From Actinomycetota bacterium (GTDB taxonomy: Bacteria > Actinomycetota > Acidimicrobiia > Actinomarinales > Actinomarinaceae): a stretch of DNA of 7,003 nucleotides. The stretch covers positions 1-7,003 of the forward strand of contig PBPX01000027.1 in NCBI GenBank assembly GCA_002724835.1. The letters are read 5' to 3'. Shown piece after piece: positions 1 to 6,323 of this stretch (the stretch's first letter is position 1; every line of letters starts with the position of its first letter). The translations under genes and the position numbers were made by a program. The notes under the pieces are model-generated. The model was not told the DNA's origin. It worked only from the letters and a program-made list of their open reading frames with translations, and made no database searches.

Positions 1-734
1 TAGACAGTCTTATTCCAGAAAATAGAAACCATCCATACGATATGAATGATGTGATAAATAATATTGTAGATGATGGAGAACAGTATCCAGTTCAATCTAA
101 CTATGCCTTAAATATTATTACTAGCTTTTCCAGAATAAGTGGAAATACTGTTGGAATAATTGCAAACCAACCTTTAGATTTTGCAGGAGTTTTAGATATT
201 AAAGCTTCAGAAAAAGCAGCTCGATTTGTTAGATTTTGTGATGCATTTAATATACCTCTTCTAACTTTGGTTGACGTACCTGGATTTTTGCCAGGTGTAG
301 AACAGGAACATAGCGGAATAATAAGAAGTGGTGCTAAATTACTTTATGCTTATGCTGAATCAACCGTTCCTAGAGTTTGTGTTGTTGTAAGGAAAGCATA
401 TGGTGGTGCATATATTGTTATGGATTCCATGGGTCTTGGTGCTGATAAATTATTTGCATGGCCAAGTGCTGAAATTGCCGTGATGGGAGCTGAAGGTGCT
501 GTTGATATTGTTAAAAGAAGAGATCTTGAAAATGCTGAAAATAAAGAAGAGCTTAAATCAAAATTAGTAGATGAATATAATGATAAATTCAGTAACCCTG
601 ATATAGCTGCAAAACTTGGATTAGTAGACAAAATAATAAAACCAAGCGATACTAGAAAAATAGTAGTAGAAGCATTTAAGGAACTGTCAAATAAAACAAA
701 CTTAGGAGATAAACATGGAAACATTCCCCTCTAA
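1..734 (+). CDS. Acyl-CoA carboxylase carboxyltransferase (beta) subunit, PccB/AccD5 type, C-terminal part
   Basis: This is the C-terminal ~243 residues of a roughly 510-residue carboxyltransferase that moves CO2 from carboxybiotin to an acyl-CoA, here most likely acetyl-CoA to malonyl-CoA. The frame is open to the left edge (first full codon at base 3). The residues before the ATG at 42 read DSLIPENRNHPYD, a family-typical stretch, so 42 is an internal Met and not the start. Visible family motifs are VDVPGFLPGVEQEHSGIIR, KAYGGAYIVM (bases 396-422, with the Gly-Gly-Ala oxyanion-hole turn at 402-410), WPSAEIAVMGAEGAV and the conserved C-terminus KHGNIPL. The residue after GGAY is Ile (414-416). 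Propionyl-CoA-specific PccB has Asp there, so Ile fits acetyl-CoA use, as does the fatty-acid setting. The last 20 bases overlap bioY. The partner alpha subunit is encoded after bioY. The family call is very secure; the substrate is inferred. Confidence 0.95.
   Translation, partial: DSLIPENRNHPYDMNDVINNIVDDGEQYPVQSNYALNIITSFSRISGNTVGIIANQPLDFAGVLDIKASEKAARFVRFCDAFNIPLLTLVDVPGFLPGVEQEHSGIIRSGAKLLYAYAESTVPRVCVVVRKAYGGAYIVMDSMGLGADKLFAWPSAEIAVMGAEGAVDIVKRRDLENAENKEELKSKLVDEYNDKFSNPDIAAKLGLVDKIIKPSDTRKIVVEAFKELSNKTNLGDKHGNIPL
704..710 (+). promoter_or_regulatory. Ribosome binding site for bioY
   Basis: AGGAGAT lies four bases before the ATG at 715, inside the last codons of the carboxyltransferase gene. 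It is a strong Shine-Dalgarno match and fixes the bioY start despite the 20-base gene overlap. Confidence 0.8.
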
Positions 735-1254
735 AAATATAGCTATTACTTGGGTTGAGAAAGGTTCTCTTGCTAGGAATCTTTTCTTATCATTTGGTTT
801 TGCCATATTAACAGCGTTAAGTGCTCAGATTAGAATAGAGCTCCCTTTTACACCTGTTCCCGTGACAGCTCAAACATTTGTAGTAATACTTGCCGGATTA
901 ATACTTGGAAGCACTTTTGGATCTTTAAGTATGTTAATGTACCTTTTTACCGGATTGGCAGGATTGCCATTCTTCTCAGGTAGTGTTGCTGGATTGGCGA
1001 TATTAAGAAGCCCAACAATAGGATATATTATTGGTTTCTTTCTTGCAGCCCAAATAATAGGAAGACTATCTCATAACCCTATTCTTGCAATTGCTTTAGG
1101 AACAATGACTATTTATATGACTGGAGTAGTTGGACTTATGATGATTTTAAATATTTCAATTGTTGATGCATTTAGTATCGGCGTTATTCCTTTCATGATA
1201 GGAGATATGATTAAGGCTGCTTTAGCGGTATTAATTGCTTATCAAATTAGATAA
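715..1254 (+). CDS. bioY: Biotin transporter substrate-binding component BioY (ECF S-component)
   Basis: BioY is the membrane protein that binds biotin in energy-coupling-factor transporters. The 179-residue product has the usual family length and is made of hydrophobic membrane segments joined by short loops. Typical BioY motifs are present in order: PFTPVPVTAQTF (residues 44-55), GLPFFSG (83-89), SPTIGYIIGF (99-108) and, near the end, GVIPFMIGDMIK (156-167), whose Asp164 and Lys167 belong to the conserved biotin-site region. No EcfA ATPase or EcfT gene is visible here, so it either shares a transport module encoded elsewhere or works alone. It sits between the two carboxylase subunit genes, overlapping the upstream one by 20 bases and, if the TTG start is right, the downstream one by 20 bases. 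This suggests translation coupled to the enzyme that consumes biotin. The ATG at 715 is supported by AGGAGAT at 704-710. Confidence 0.95.
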   Translation: METFPSKNIAITWVEKGSLARNLFLSFGFAILTALSAQIRIELPFTPVPVTAQTFVVILAGLILGSTFGSLSMLMYLFTGLAGLPFFSGSVAGLAILRSPTIGYIIGFFLAAQIIGRLSHNPILAIALGTMTIYMTGVVGLMMILNISIVDAFSIGVIPFMIGDMIKAALAVLIAYQIR

Positions 1255-2950
1255 ATATCATGACAAAAAAAGAGTCCTAATTGCAAACCGTGGTGAAATA
1301 GCCTTAAGAATTATACGTTCTGTAAAAGAACTCGACATGGAAGCCATAGCCGTATATTCAGATATTGATTCTGACTCCCTCCATGTTAAAAGGGCTGATG
1401 ATGCTTATTACCTAGGAGGATCTCTTCCATCAGAAAGCTATAGAAATATAAAAACTTTAATGAAAGCTATCACAGATACAAATGCTGATATGGTTCATCC
1501 TGGGTATGGATTTCTGGCTGAGAATGCTGACTTTGCTAAGGCCGTTCAAAAAAAAGGTGTAGTTTGGATTGGGCCAAACCCTGAAACAATTAAATCAATG
1601 GGAGATAAAATTGAATCAAGAAAACTTATATCAAAAGCTGGATTAAATCCCGTACCTGGTCAACTCAAACCATCAAGAACTAAAAGAGAAGCAACTAAAG
1701 ATGCTGCTGATTTTGGTTATCCAGTTGCCCTAAAAGCTGCTCATGGGGGTGGAGGAAAAGGATTAAGAATAGTAAATAATGAAAAAGAGCTGTTGGAAAA
1801 CTTTGAAATAGTTAAAAGAGAAAGTGAAGCATATTTTGGTTCTTCACAAATATATGTAGAAAAATTTATAAAACCAGCACGACATGTTGAAACACAGATA
1901 TTGAGTGATAAATATGGTAATCATATTTATCTAGGAGAAAGAGATTGCTCATTACAGAGAAGAAATCAAAAACTTATTGAGGAGAGTCCTCCTGTATGGT
2001 TGTCAGATTATGGAAGAGAACAGTTAGAAAAAGCAACAATGAGAATTGCTGAAATATCTAATTACGTAAATGCAGGAACAATAGAGTTCTTGGCCGATAC
2101 AGATGAAAATTTTTATTTTCTCGAAATGAATACAAGATTACAAGTAGAACACACCGTTACAGAGATGAGATATGGTATTGATATTGTAAAGGAGCAAATA
2201 AAAATTGCTCTTGGAAATTCATTAGAAGGTTTTGAAACTGAGGCTAGAGGACATAGTATTGAGTTTAGAATTAATGCTGAAGACCCACATAATGATTTCT
2301 TACCAACTCCTGGAACAATAACAGAATACAGAGAACCAATGGGGAACGGTGTTCGTGTTGATGGATGGGTTAAAACAGGTTCATCTATATCTCATTTTTA
2401 CGACAACTTAATTGCTAAGTTAGTAGTTTGGGGAGTTTCAAGAGAGGAAGCCATTTCTAAAGGTAAGCGTTGTCTTGATGAGTATATTATTGTCGGCGTA
2501 CCGACAACTGCTTCTGTACTTTCAGAGGTTTTATCAACAAAAGAATTTAGAGAAAGCAAAATACACGTTAAGTTCCTTGAGGAAAATTTTCAAATAAAAG
2601 AAATAGAAGAAGAGGAAGTAGTCACAGATAGACCTCAAAAAGTAAATATAACACTCGATGATTCAGCAAATCCTAGTTTGGCTCCTCAAAGACCAAAGAA
2701 AATTGGAATGGATTTAACTGGAAACATAAAAAATCCAGGAATAATTACTGCTGATATGCAGGGAACTATTGTTGATACGATGACAAAGATTGGTAAAAAA
2801 GTAAAAAAAGGTGACTCTCTATTTGTTTTAGAAGCAATGAAAATGGAAAAAGTAATAACCGCACCAATTCCTGGCGTAATAGTGGAATTTAATATAAAAA
2901 AAGGACAGGCCGTTAACAAAGGTGATGTTCTTGTTGAGATATCAATATAA
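1235..2950 (+). CDS. Acyl-CoA carboxylase alpha subunit: biotin carboxylase fused to biotin carrier domain
   Basis: This subunit carboxylates its own biotin with ATP and bicarbonate and passes the CO2 to the beta subunit encoded at 1-734. Numbered from TTG 1235 it has 571 residues: a biotin carboxylase N-domain (about 12-125, VLIANRGEIA at 14-23), an ATP-grasp domain (HGGGGKG 170-176, ERDCSLQRRNQK 235-246, LEMNTRLQVEH 296-306), a carboxylase C-domain (RINAEDP, Arg345; ends near 450), an acidic then Pro/Lys-containing linker (about 451-500) and a C-terminal biotinyl domain with EAMKME at 533-538. The biotinylated residue should be Lys536 (codon 2840-2842). The carrier motif MQGTIV (508-513) resembles actinobacterial alpha subunits. 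The length fits that family and lacks the extra domain of longer propionyl-CoA carboxylase alpha chains. The start is doubtful: TTG 1235 directly follows an in-frame TAA, has no good ribosome binding site, and no in-frame ATG precedes the conserved region. The end shares one base with acpS (TAATG). Confidence 0.95.
   Translation: MLIKLDKYHDKKRVLIANRGEIALRIIRSVKELDMEAIAVYSDIDSDSLHVKRADDAYYLGGSLPSESYRNIKTLMKAITDTNADMVHPGYGFLAENADFAKAVQKKGVVWIGPNPETIKSMGDKIESRKLISKAGLNPVPGQLKPSRTKREATKDAADFGYPVALKAAHGGGGKGLRIVNNEKELLENFEIVKRESEAYFGSSQIYVEKFIKPARHVETQILSDKYGNHIYLGERDCSLQRRNQKLIEESPPVWLSDYGREQLEKATMRIAEISNYVNAGTIEFLADTDENFYFLEMNTRLQVEHTVTEMRYGIDIVKEQIKIALGNSLEGFETEARGHSIEFRINAEDPHNDFLPTPGTITEYREPMGNGVRVDGWVKTGSSISHFYDNLIAKLVVWGVSREEAISKGKRCLDEYIIVGVPTTASVLSEVLSTKEFRESKIHVKFLEENFQIKEIEEEEVVTDRPQKVNITLDDSANPSLAPQRPKKIGMDLTGNIKNPGIITADMQGTIVDTMTKIGKKVKKGDSLFVLEAMKMEKVITAPIPGVIVEFNIKKGQAVNKGDVLVEISI
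1260..1271 (+). other. Out-of-frame ATG plus seven-A tract at the accC-like gene start
   Basis: An ATG at 1260, six bases after the bioY stop, is followed by a run of seven A (1265-1271). Read as written it gives only six codons and stops at 1278-1280. With one additional A it would read MTKKRVLIANRGEIA, a textbook biotin carboxylase N-terminus joined to the long downstream frame. The site may be a homopolymer base-call or assembly error, a slippage site, or coincidence with the true start at TTG 1235. Confidence 0.5.
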
Positions 2951-3327
2951 TGTCAAACATACATGGTATTGGCGTTGACCAAGTTAACTTAAATAGAATT
3001 AGAAAAATATTGGATAAATCTAAATCAAAATTTGAGGCTCGTTGCTTTACAAACCATGAAATAGAATATGCTAATAAATTTAATGATCCAGCTAAAAGAC
3101 TGGGTGCAAGGTTTGCTGCAAAAGAAGCTGTGATGAAGTCCCTTGGTAAAGGTTGGAGAGATTTGAAGTGGAAAGAAATTGAAATAACTGGTGGTGGAAA
3201 ACCTACAGTTAACTTATATGGAAATGCATCTCAATTAGCTGAAACAAATAAGGTTGGAACAATTCATGTTTCTCTTAGCCATGAAAAAGAAACTGCAATA
3301 GCGTTTGTTATTTCTGAGGTAGCATAA
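2950..3327 (+). CDS. acpS: Holo-[acyl-carrier-protein] synthase (AcpS)
   Basis: AcpS transfers the 4'-phosphopantetheine arm of coenzyme A to the serine of apo-ACP; the substrate protein is encoded about 2.75 kb downstream at 6077. The 125-residue length is normal for the family. The protein opens with GIGVDQVNLNRI (residues 6-17), where Asp10 is the expected Mg2+ ligand. It continues with FTNHEIEYA (33-41), the signature RLGARFAAKEAVMKSLGKG (50-68, with Glu59 as the second metal ligand), the Gly-rich turn TGGGKP (80-85) and the closing HVSLSHEKETAIAFV motif (106-120, SH at 110-111). The ATG at 2950 shares one base with the preceding stop (TAATG), and the conserved GxGxD motif begins six residues in, so the start is secure. 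Only a weak GAG-type ribosome binding site precedes it, so translation is probably coupled to the carboxylase gene. It also overlaps fabD by one base. Confidence 0.95.
   Translation: MSNIHGIGVDQVNLNRIRKILDKSKSKFEARCFTNHEIEYANKFNDPAKRLGARFAAKEAVMKSLGKGWRDLKWKEIEITGGGKPTVNLYGNASQLAETNKVGTIHVSLSHEKETAIAFVISEVA
3316..3320 (+). promoter_or_regulatory. Ribosome binding site for fabD
   Basis: GAGGT lies six bases before the fabD ATG at 3327, within the last codons of acpS. It supports this start and the TAATG stop-start overlap. Confidence 0.65.
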
Positions 3328-4235
3328 TGAATTGGATTGGTATGTTCCCAGGTCAAGGGTCTCAAGAAATAGGCATGGGAAAAGAGTTGCTAAAAACACA
3401 TGGGGATTTATTAATAGATACTTTCAATGAGTCACTTGGGTGGTCTATAGATGAGATAATTAACTCTAAAGACTCGGAGGAAATTAAGAAAACAAATATT
3501 GCTCAACCATATATATTTGCAATTTCTTACTGTTACGGTTTAGAAGCAATAAAGAAAATGGGAGAACCTTCAGCTTTAATTGGTCACTCATTAGGTGAAT
3601 ATACTGCTTTGGCTTTAAGCGGATATTTTACTTACTCGGAAGCATTAAAGGTTATTGCTATAAGAGGAGAAGAAATGCAAAAAGCTGTTGAAGATTCAAA
3701 TACTGGAATGGCTGCAGTACTAACAAGTGATCTGGGGAAGACGTTAGAGGAAATTAATAATCTTAATTCTCAAGATATAGAAATTTGGATTTCAAACTAC
3801 AATGATGCTTCTCAAATTGTAGTAAGTGGTAATAATGAGGATTTAGAATATATAAAACTAAATCCAAAATCAATTAGCTCAAAAAGAATCGTGCCTTTAG
3901 AAGTCGCCGGAGCTTTCCATAGTAGAGTTGTCTCACCAGCAAAAAAAGAAGTTGAAAAAACATTAGATGAAATAGATATAAAAGAAGGAAATATTCCTGT
4001 ATATATGAATTTTAATGGAAAAATAACCAGCAAAGAAACATTGAAAGATTCATTAATTAATCAAATAGATAGTTCAGTTATGTTTTATGATCAAATTCTT
4101 AACATTGAAAATGAATTAAAACCTGATTTATGGTGTCATATTGGACCAGGCAATGTAACTGCTGGAATGGTGAGAAAGTCTATATCTAGTAAAGAAATTA
4201 AGACAATTAATTCTTTAGAGTCTTTAGCTAGTTAG
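3327..4235 (+). CDS. fabD: Malonyl-CoA:ACP transacylase (FabD)
   Basis: FabD moves malonate from coenzyme A to ACP in the cytoplasm, linking the upstream carboxylase to the chain-extending enzymes. At 302 residues it is close to the usual 300-315. It begins with FPGQGSQ (7-13). The nucleophile elbow is IGHSLGEYTA (85-94), giving Ser88 next to His87. Arg113 in AIRGEEMQ is the expected malonyl-carboxylate-binding arginine. GAFHSR (195-200) carries the catalytic His198. The small-subdomain motif SNYNDASQIVVSGN (156-169) and the late IGPGNV (272-277) are also in place. All catalytic residues expected for the family are present. The ATG shares a base with the acpS stop and has a good GAGGT ribosome binding site. 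Its stop codon overlaps the ribosome binding site of fabH, seven bases before the fabH start. No extra acyltransferase or polyketide synthase domain is attached. Confidence 0.96.
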   Translation: MNWIGMFPGQGSQEIGMGKELLKTHGDLLIDTFNESLGWSIDEIINSKDSEEIKKTNIAQPYIFAISYCYGLEAIKKMGEPSALIGHSLGEYTALALSGYFTYSEALKVIAIRGEEMQKAVEDSNTGMAAVLTSDLGKTLEEINNLNSQDIEIWISNYNDASQIVVSGNNEDLEYIKLNPKSISSKRIVPLEVAGAFHSRVVSPAKKEVEKTLDEIDIKEGNIPVYMNFNGKITSKETLKDSLINQIDSSVMFYDQILNIENELKPDLWCHIGPGNVTAGMVRKSISSKEIKTINSLESLAS

Positions 4236-4238
4236 GAG
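4234..4238 (+). promoter_or_regulatory. Ribosome binding site for fabH
   Basis: AGGAG overlaps the fabD stop codon (TAG 4233-4235) and lies four bases before TTG 4243. It is the main reason to accept a TTG start for fabH, since no suitable ATG is nearby. Confidence 0.75.
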
Positions 4239-4242
4239 AATT

Positions 4243-5331
4243 TTGAAATCTACGATTACCGGTTGGGGTAAATGTGTGCCTGATAATGTTGTTACAAATG
4301 ATGATCTTGCTACCTTTGTAGACACTTCAGATGAATGGATTCAACAAAGAACTGGCGTAAAAGAAAGAAGATTTTGCCATGTAAATAACTCAGATATGGC
4401 AACTGTTGCAGGGCTTAGAGCTGTGGCATGTGCAGGATTAAAACCTGAAGATATTGATGTTGTAATTCTTGCAACGTGTACACCAGATAGTATTGTTCCA
4501 TCAGCTGCAGCCCACGTTCAACAAAAAATGGAGTGTGTGAATGCTACAGCTTATGATGTAAATGCTGCTTGTGCTGGTTTTCTTTATGCTTTAGAACAAG
4601 CAAAGGCATTTGTTGAAAGTGGATTGTATAAAAATGCAGTAGTAATTGGCTCAGAGCATATTACTTGGCTACTTAATTGGTCTGATCGAAATACTGCAGT
4701 CTTGTTTGGAGATGCTGCAGGAGCAGTAGTTGTTGAAGAAAGTAAAAATGAAGAAGATGGTGAAATCTATTCTTTTTCAAATGGTATGAGTTCAGATAAA
4801 TTAGATATTTTAGAAATACCTAATTTTGGTTCAGCTATGAACAGATTCACTCCAAATGCTGCCGCAGATGTAGTTTGGACTTTTGAAGGACAAGAGATTT
4901 TTAAAAGTGGCATAAGAGCGATGGCAAAATCTTCTGAAGAAGCAATAGAAAAATCTGGATTAAAAAAAGAAGATATCGATATCCTTATTCCCCATCAAGC
5001 AAACGTAAGAATAATAGAAGGATTGGAAAGAACTTTAAAGCTTCCAAATGCAACTACTTTAAAATATGGATATAAGTATGGAAATACTTCTGCTGCATCT
5101 ATCCCTACAGCCTTTGTTGATGCAATTGAAGATGGAACAATTAAAGGTAATGACACCCTTGTTATAACAGCAGTAGGAGCCGGATTAACCTGGGGTGGGG
5201 CAGCTTTGAGATTAGGAAATAGAATTACTCCTTTAGGTGAGACTGATGTAGACCTTCCACCATATGAAGGAACTGGAATAGATGTTATTAGAGAATCAAT
5301 TAACTATTTTGTTCCTGATAAAGCAGAATAA
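4243..5331 (+). CDS. fabH: Beta-ketoacyl-ACP synthase III (FabH) with C-terminal extension
   Basis: FabH condenses a primer acyl-CoA with malonyl-ACP, the first carbon-carbon bond of each chain. The TTG start is supported by AGGAG at 4234-4238 and by the family-like opening KSTITGWGKCVPDNVVTN. Next come the DTSDEWIQQRTGVKERR motif (27-43) and the complete Cys-His-Asn triad: Cys110 in NAACAGF, His251 in PHQAN and Asn281 in YGNTSAASIP. The two thiolase-fold halves show matching pieces, GLKPEDIDVVI and GLKKEDIDILI. Val85 occupies the position just before Pro-Ser-Ala-Ala where E. coli FabH has Phe87, a residue that limits primer size. FabH usually ends soon after GAGLTWG (312-318), near residue 320-335. 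Here about 40 extra residues follow (323-362), including a Pro-rich VDLPPYEGTG stretch, giving 362 in total. The gap to fabG is two bases. Function is secure; primer choice and tail role are inferred. Confidence 0.95.
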   Translation: MKSTITGWGKCVPDNVVTNDDLATFVDTSDEWIQQRTGVKERRFCHVNNSDMATVAGLRAVACAGLKPEDIDVVILATCTPDSIVPSAAAHVQQKMECVNATAYDVNAACAGFLYALEQAKAFVESGLYKNAVVIGSEHITWLLNWSDRNTAVLFGDAAGAVVVEESKNEEDGEIYSFSNGMSSDKLDILEIPNFGSAMNRFTPNAAADVVWTFEGQEIFKSGIRAMAKSSEEAIEKSGLKKEDIDILIPHQANVRIIEGLERTLKLPNATTLKYGYKYGNTSAASIPTAFVDAIEDGTIKGNDTLVITAVGAGLTWGGAALRLGNRITPLGETDVDLPPYEGTGIDVIRESINYFVPDKAE

Positions 5332-5333
5332 AA

Positions 5334-6062
5334 ATGAAAACTGCATTAATTACTGGCGGATCAAGAGGAATAGGTAAAGCTATAGCAATAGAGCTAGGGA
5401 AATCCTTTAATGTTGTTGTTGGTTACTCCTCATCAAAAGAAGCTGGTGAAGAAGTTGTAGAAGAAATAATGAAATCAAATGGTACTGCAACTGCTGTCGA
5501 GATTAACGTAACAAGTACTGAATCAGTAGAAAATGCTTTTGTTGCAATTGAAAAAGAATATGGTGGAATAGATGTACTTGTAAATAATGCTGGAATTGCT
5601 AAAGATAATATACTTCCAAGGTTGAAGGAAGATGAATGGGATGAAGTCATTAATACTAACTTAACTGGATCATTTAGAACTTCGCAAAGAGCTATCAAGC
5701 ATATGATGAAAAGCAAATGGGGAAGAATTATTTACATCTCTTCTATTGTTGGTTTAGCTGGAAACCAAGGACAAACTAACTATGCTGCATCAAAAGCTGG
5801 CTTAGTCGGTTTAAGTAAATCAATTGCTAAAGAAATGGGATCTAGAAACATTACTTCAAATGTTATAGCACCTGGATATATCGATACTGATATGACATCT
5901 TTTCTTACTGATGAGCAAAAGGACAATATTTTAGAAAAATTATCCATCAAACGCATAGGAAAACCTGAAGATATAGCAAATATAGTATCTTTTTTGGCTT
6001 CAGAAGAGTCAGAGTATATAACAGGACAAGTAATCTCTGTTGATGGAGGAATTACTACTTAA
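5334..6062 (+). CDS. fabG: 3-oxoacyl-ACP reductase (FabG)
   Basis: FabG reduces beta-ketoacyl-ACP to (R)-3-hydroxyacyl-ACP with NADPH, the step after each condensation by FabH or FabF. The product is a classical short-chain dehydrogenase of 242 residues, normal for FabG. The nucleotide-binding TGGSRGIG lies at 7-14 and NNAG at 84-87. The catalytic set is Asn109 (INTNLTG), Ser137 (YISS), Tyr150 and Lys154 (YAASK). The family-typical VIAPGYIDTDMT (177-188) and a C-terminal ITGQVISVDGG (229-239) follow. The short-chain dehydrogenase family is broad, so the FabG assignment rests on this close motif match plus position between fabH and acpP. ATG 5334 is two bases after the fabH stop, with only A-rich sequence and no clear ribosome binding site, which suggests coupling. 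The motif TGGSRGIG so close to this Met makes the start convincing. Confidence 0.95.
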   Translation: MKTALITGGSRGIGKAIAIELGKSFNVVVGYSSSKEAGEEVVEEIMKSNGTATAVEINVTSTESVENAFVAIEKEYGGIDVLVNNAGIAKDNILPRLKEDEWDEVINTNLTGSFRTSQRAIKHMMKSKWGRIIYISSIVGLAGNQGQTNYAASKAGLVGLSKSIAKEMGSRNITSNVIAPGYIDTDMTSFLTDEQKDNILEKLSIKRIGKPEDIANIVSFLASEESEYITGQVISVDGGITT

Positions 6063-6065
6063 TAT

Positions 6066-6071
6066 AGGGAG
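6066..6071 (+). promoter_or_regulatory. Ribosome binding site for acpP
   Basis: AGGGAG sits five bases (all T) before the ATG at 6077, in the 14-base gap after fabG, the widest gap in the window. A strong independent site suits the ACP gene, whose product is usually needed in much larger amounts than the enzymes. Confidence 0.75.
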
Positions 6072-6076
6072 TTTTT

Positions 6077-6316
6077 ATGGAAGTTAATGAAGTTTTTGAG
6101 AAGGTAAAAAATCTATTTGTTGAAGAACTTGGTATTGATGCTGAGAAAGTCACAATGGAAGCAAAGCTTGAAGAAGATTTAGAAATAGACTCTCTTGGTA
6201 TAGTTGAGGTAGTAATGGCCTTTGAAGACGAGTTTAGTATAGAAATTGATGATGAAGAGCTCACTGATGTGGGGACTGTCGGGCAAGCTGTTAATTTACT
6301 TCATTCAAAATTGTAA
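6077..6316 (+). CDS. acpP: Acyl carrier protein
   Basis: This small acidic protein carries the growing acyl chain on a phosphopantetheine arm and docks with FabD, FabH, FabG and FabF, all encoded around it. It has 79 residues, the usual length. The attachment motif is EIDSLGIVEVVM, with the modified serine at Ser39 (D38-S39-L40), followed by the acidic recognition helix up to FEDEF (49-53) and IDDEELTDVGTVGQAV (57-72). The residue after Ser-Leu is Gly41, where many ACPs such as E. coli AcpP have Asp; the neighbouring positions look normal. Modification should be done by the AcpS encoded at 2950. The ATG at 6077 has a good AGGGAG ribosome binding site. The position fabG-acpP-fabF is a classic fatty-acid synthesis arrangement, so a primary-metabolism ACP is far more likely than a polyketide or peptide carrier. 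Confidence 0.97.
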   Translation: MEVNEVFEKVKNLFVEELGIDAEKVTMEAKLEEDLEIDSLGIVEVVMAFEDEFSIEIDDEELTDVGTVGQAVNLLHSKL

Positions 6317-6323
6317 TTAAATC

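Noticed and set aside
42..44. ATG at 42 as the start of the carboxyltransferase gene
   Set aside because: The in-frame sequence upstream to base 3 encodes conserved family residues (DSLIPENRNHPYD), so the gene is simply cut by the window edge.
350..724. Minus-strand open frame opposite the carboxyltransferase gene
   Set aside because: It lies fully against a clearly conserved gene, shows no recognisable domain and reads as a reverse shadow of it.
2686..2919. Minus-strand open frame opposite the biotinyl domain
   Set aside because: It is hydrophobic only because it is antisense to Lys/Glu-rich codons; the plus strand carries the conserved EAMKME motif.
3812..4033. Minus-strand open frame opposite fabD
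   Set aside because: It is an antisense shadow with Phe/Ser/Ile-rich composition and no start context or domain.
4972..4983. Perfect 12-base palindrome GATATCGATATC, considered as an operator
   Set aside because: It lies deep inside fabH, encodes the conserved DIDI segment before the active-site His, and is likely chance in A/T-rich coding DNA.
5423..5716. Minus-strand open frame opposite fabG
   Set aside because: It is antisense to conserved FabG motifs and its Ser-rich low-complexity composition fits a shadow.
6063..6076. T-run after fabG considered as a terminator
   Set aside because: Only five T and no GC-rich stem precede it; the bases before it form the acpP ribosome binding site.
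6055..6264. Minus-strand open frame opposite acpP
   Set aside because: Its Ser-rich sequence is the reverse of the acidic ACP codons; there is no independent support.
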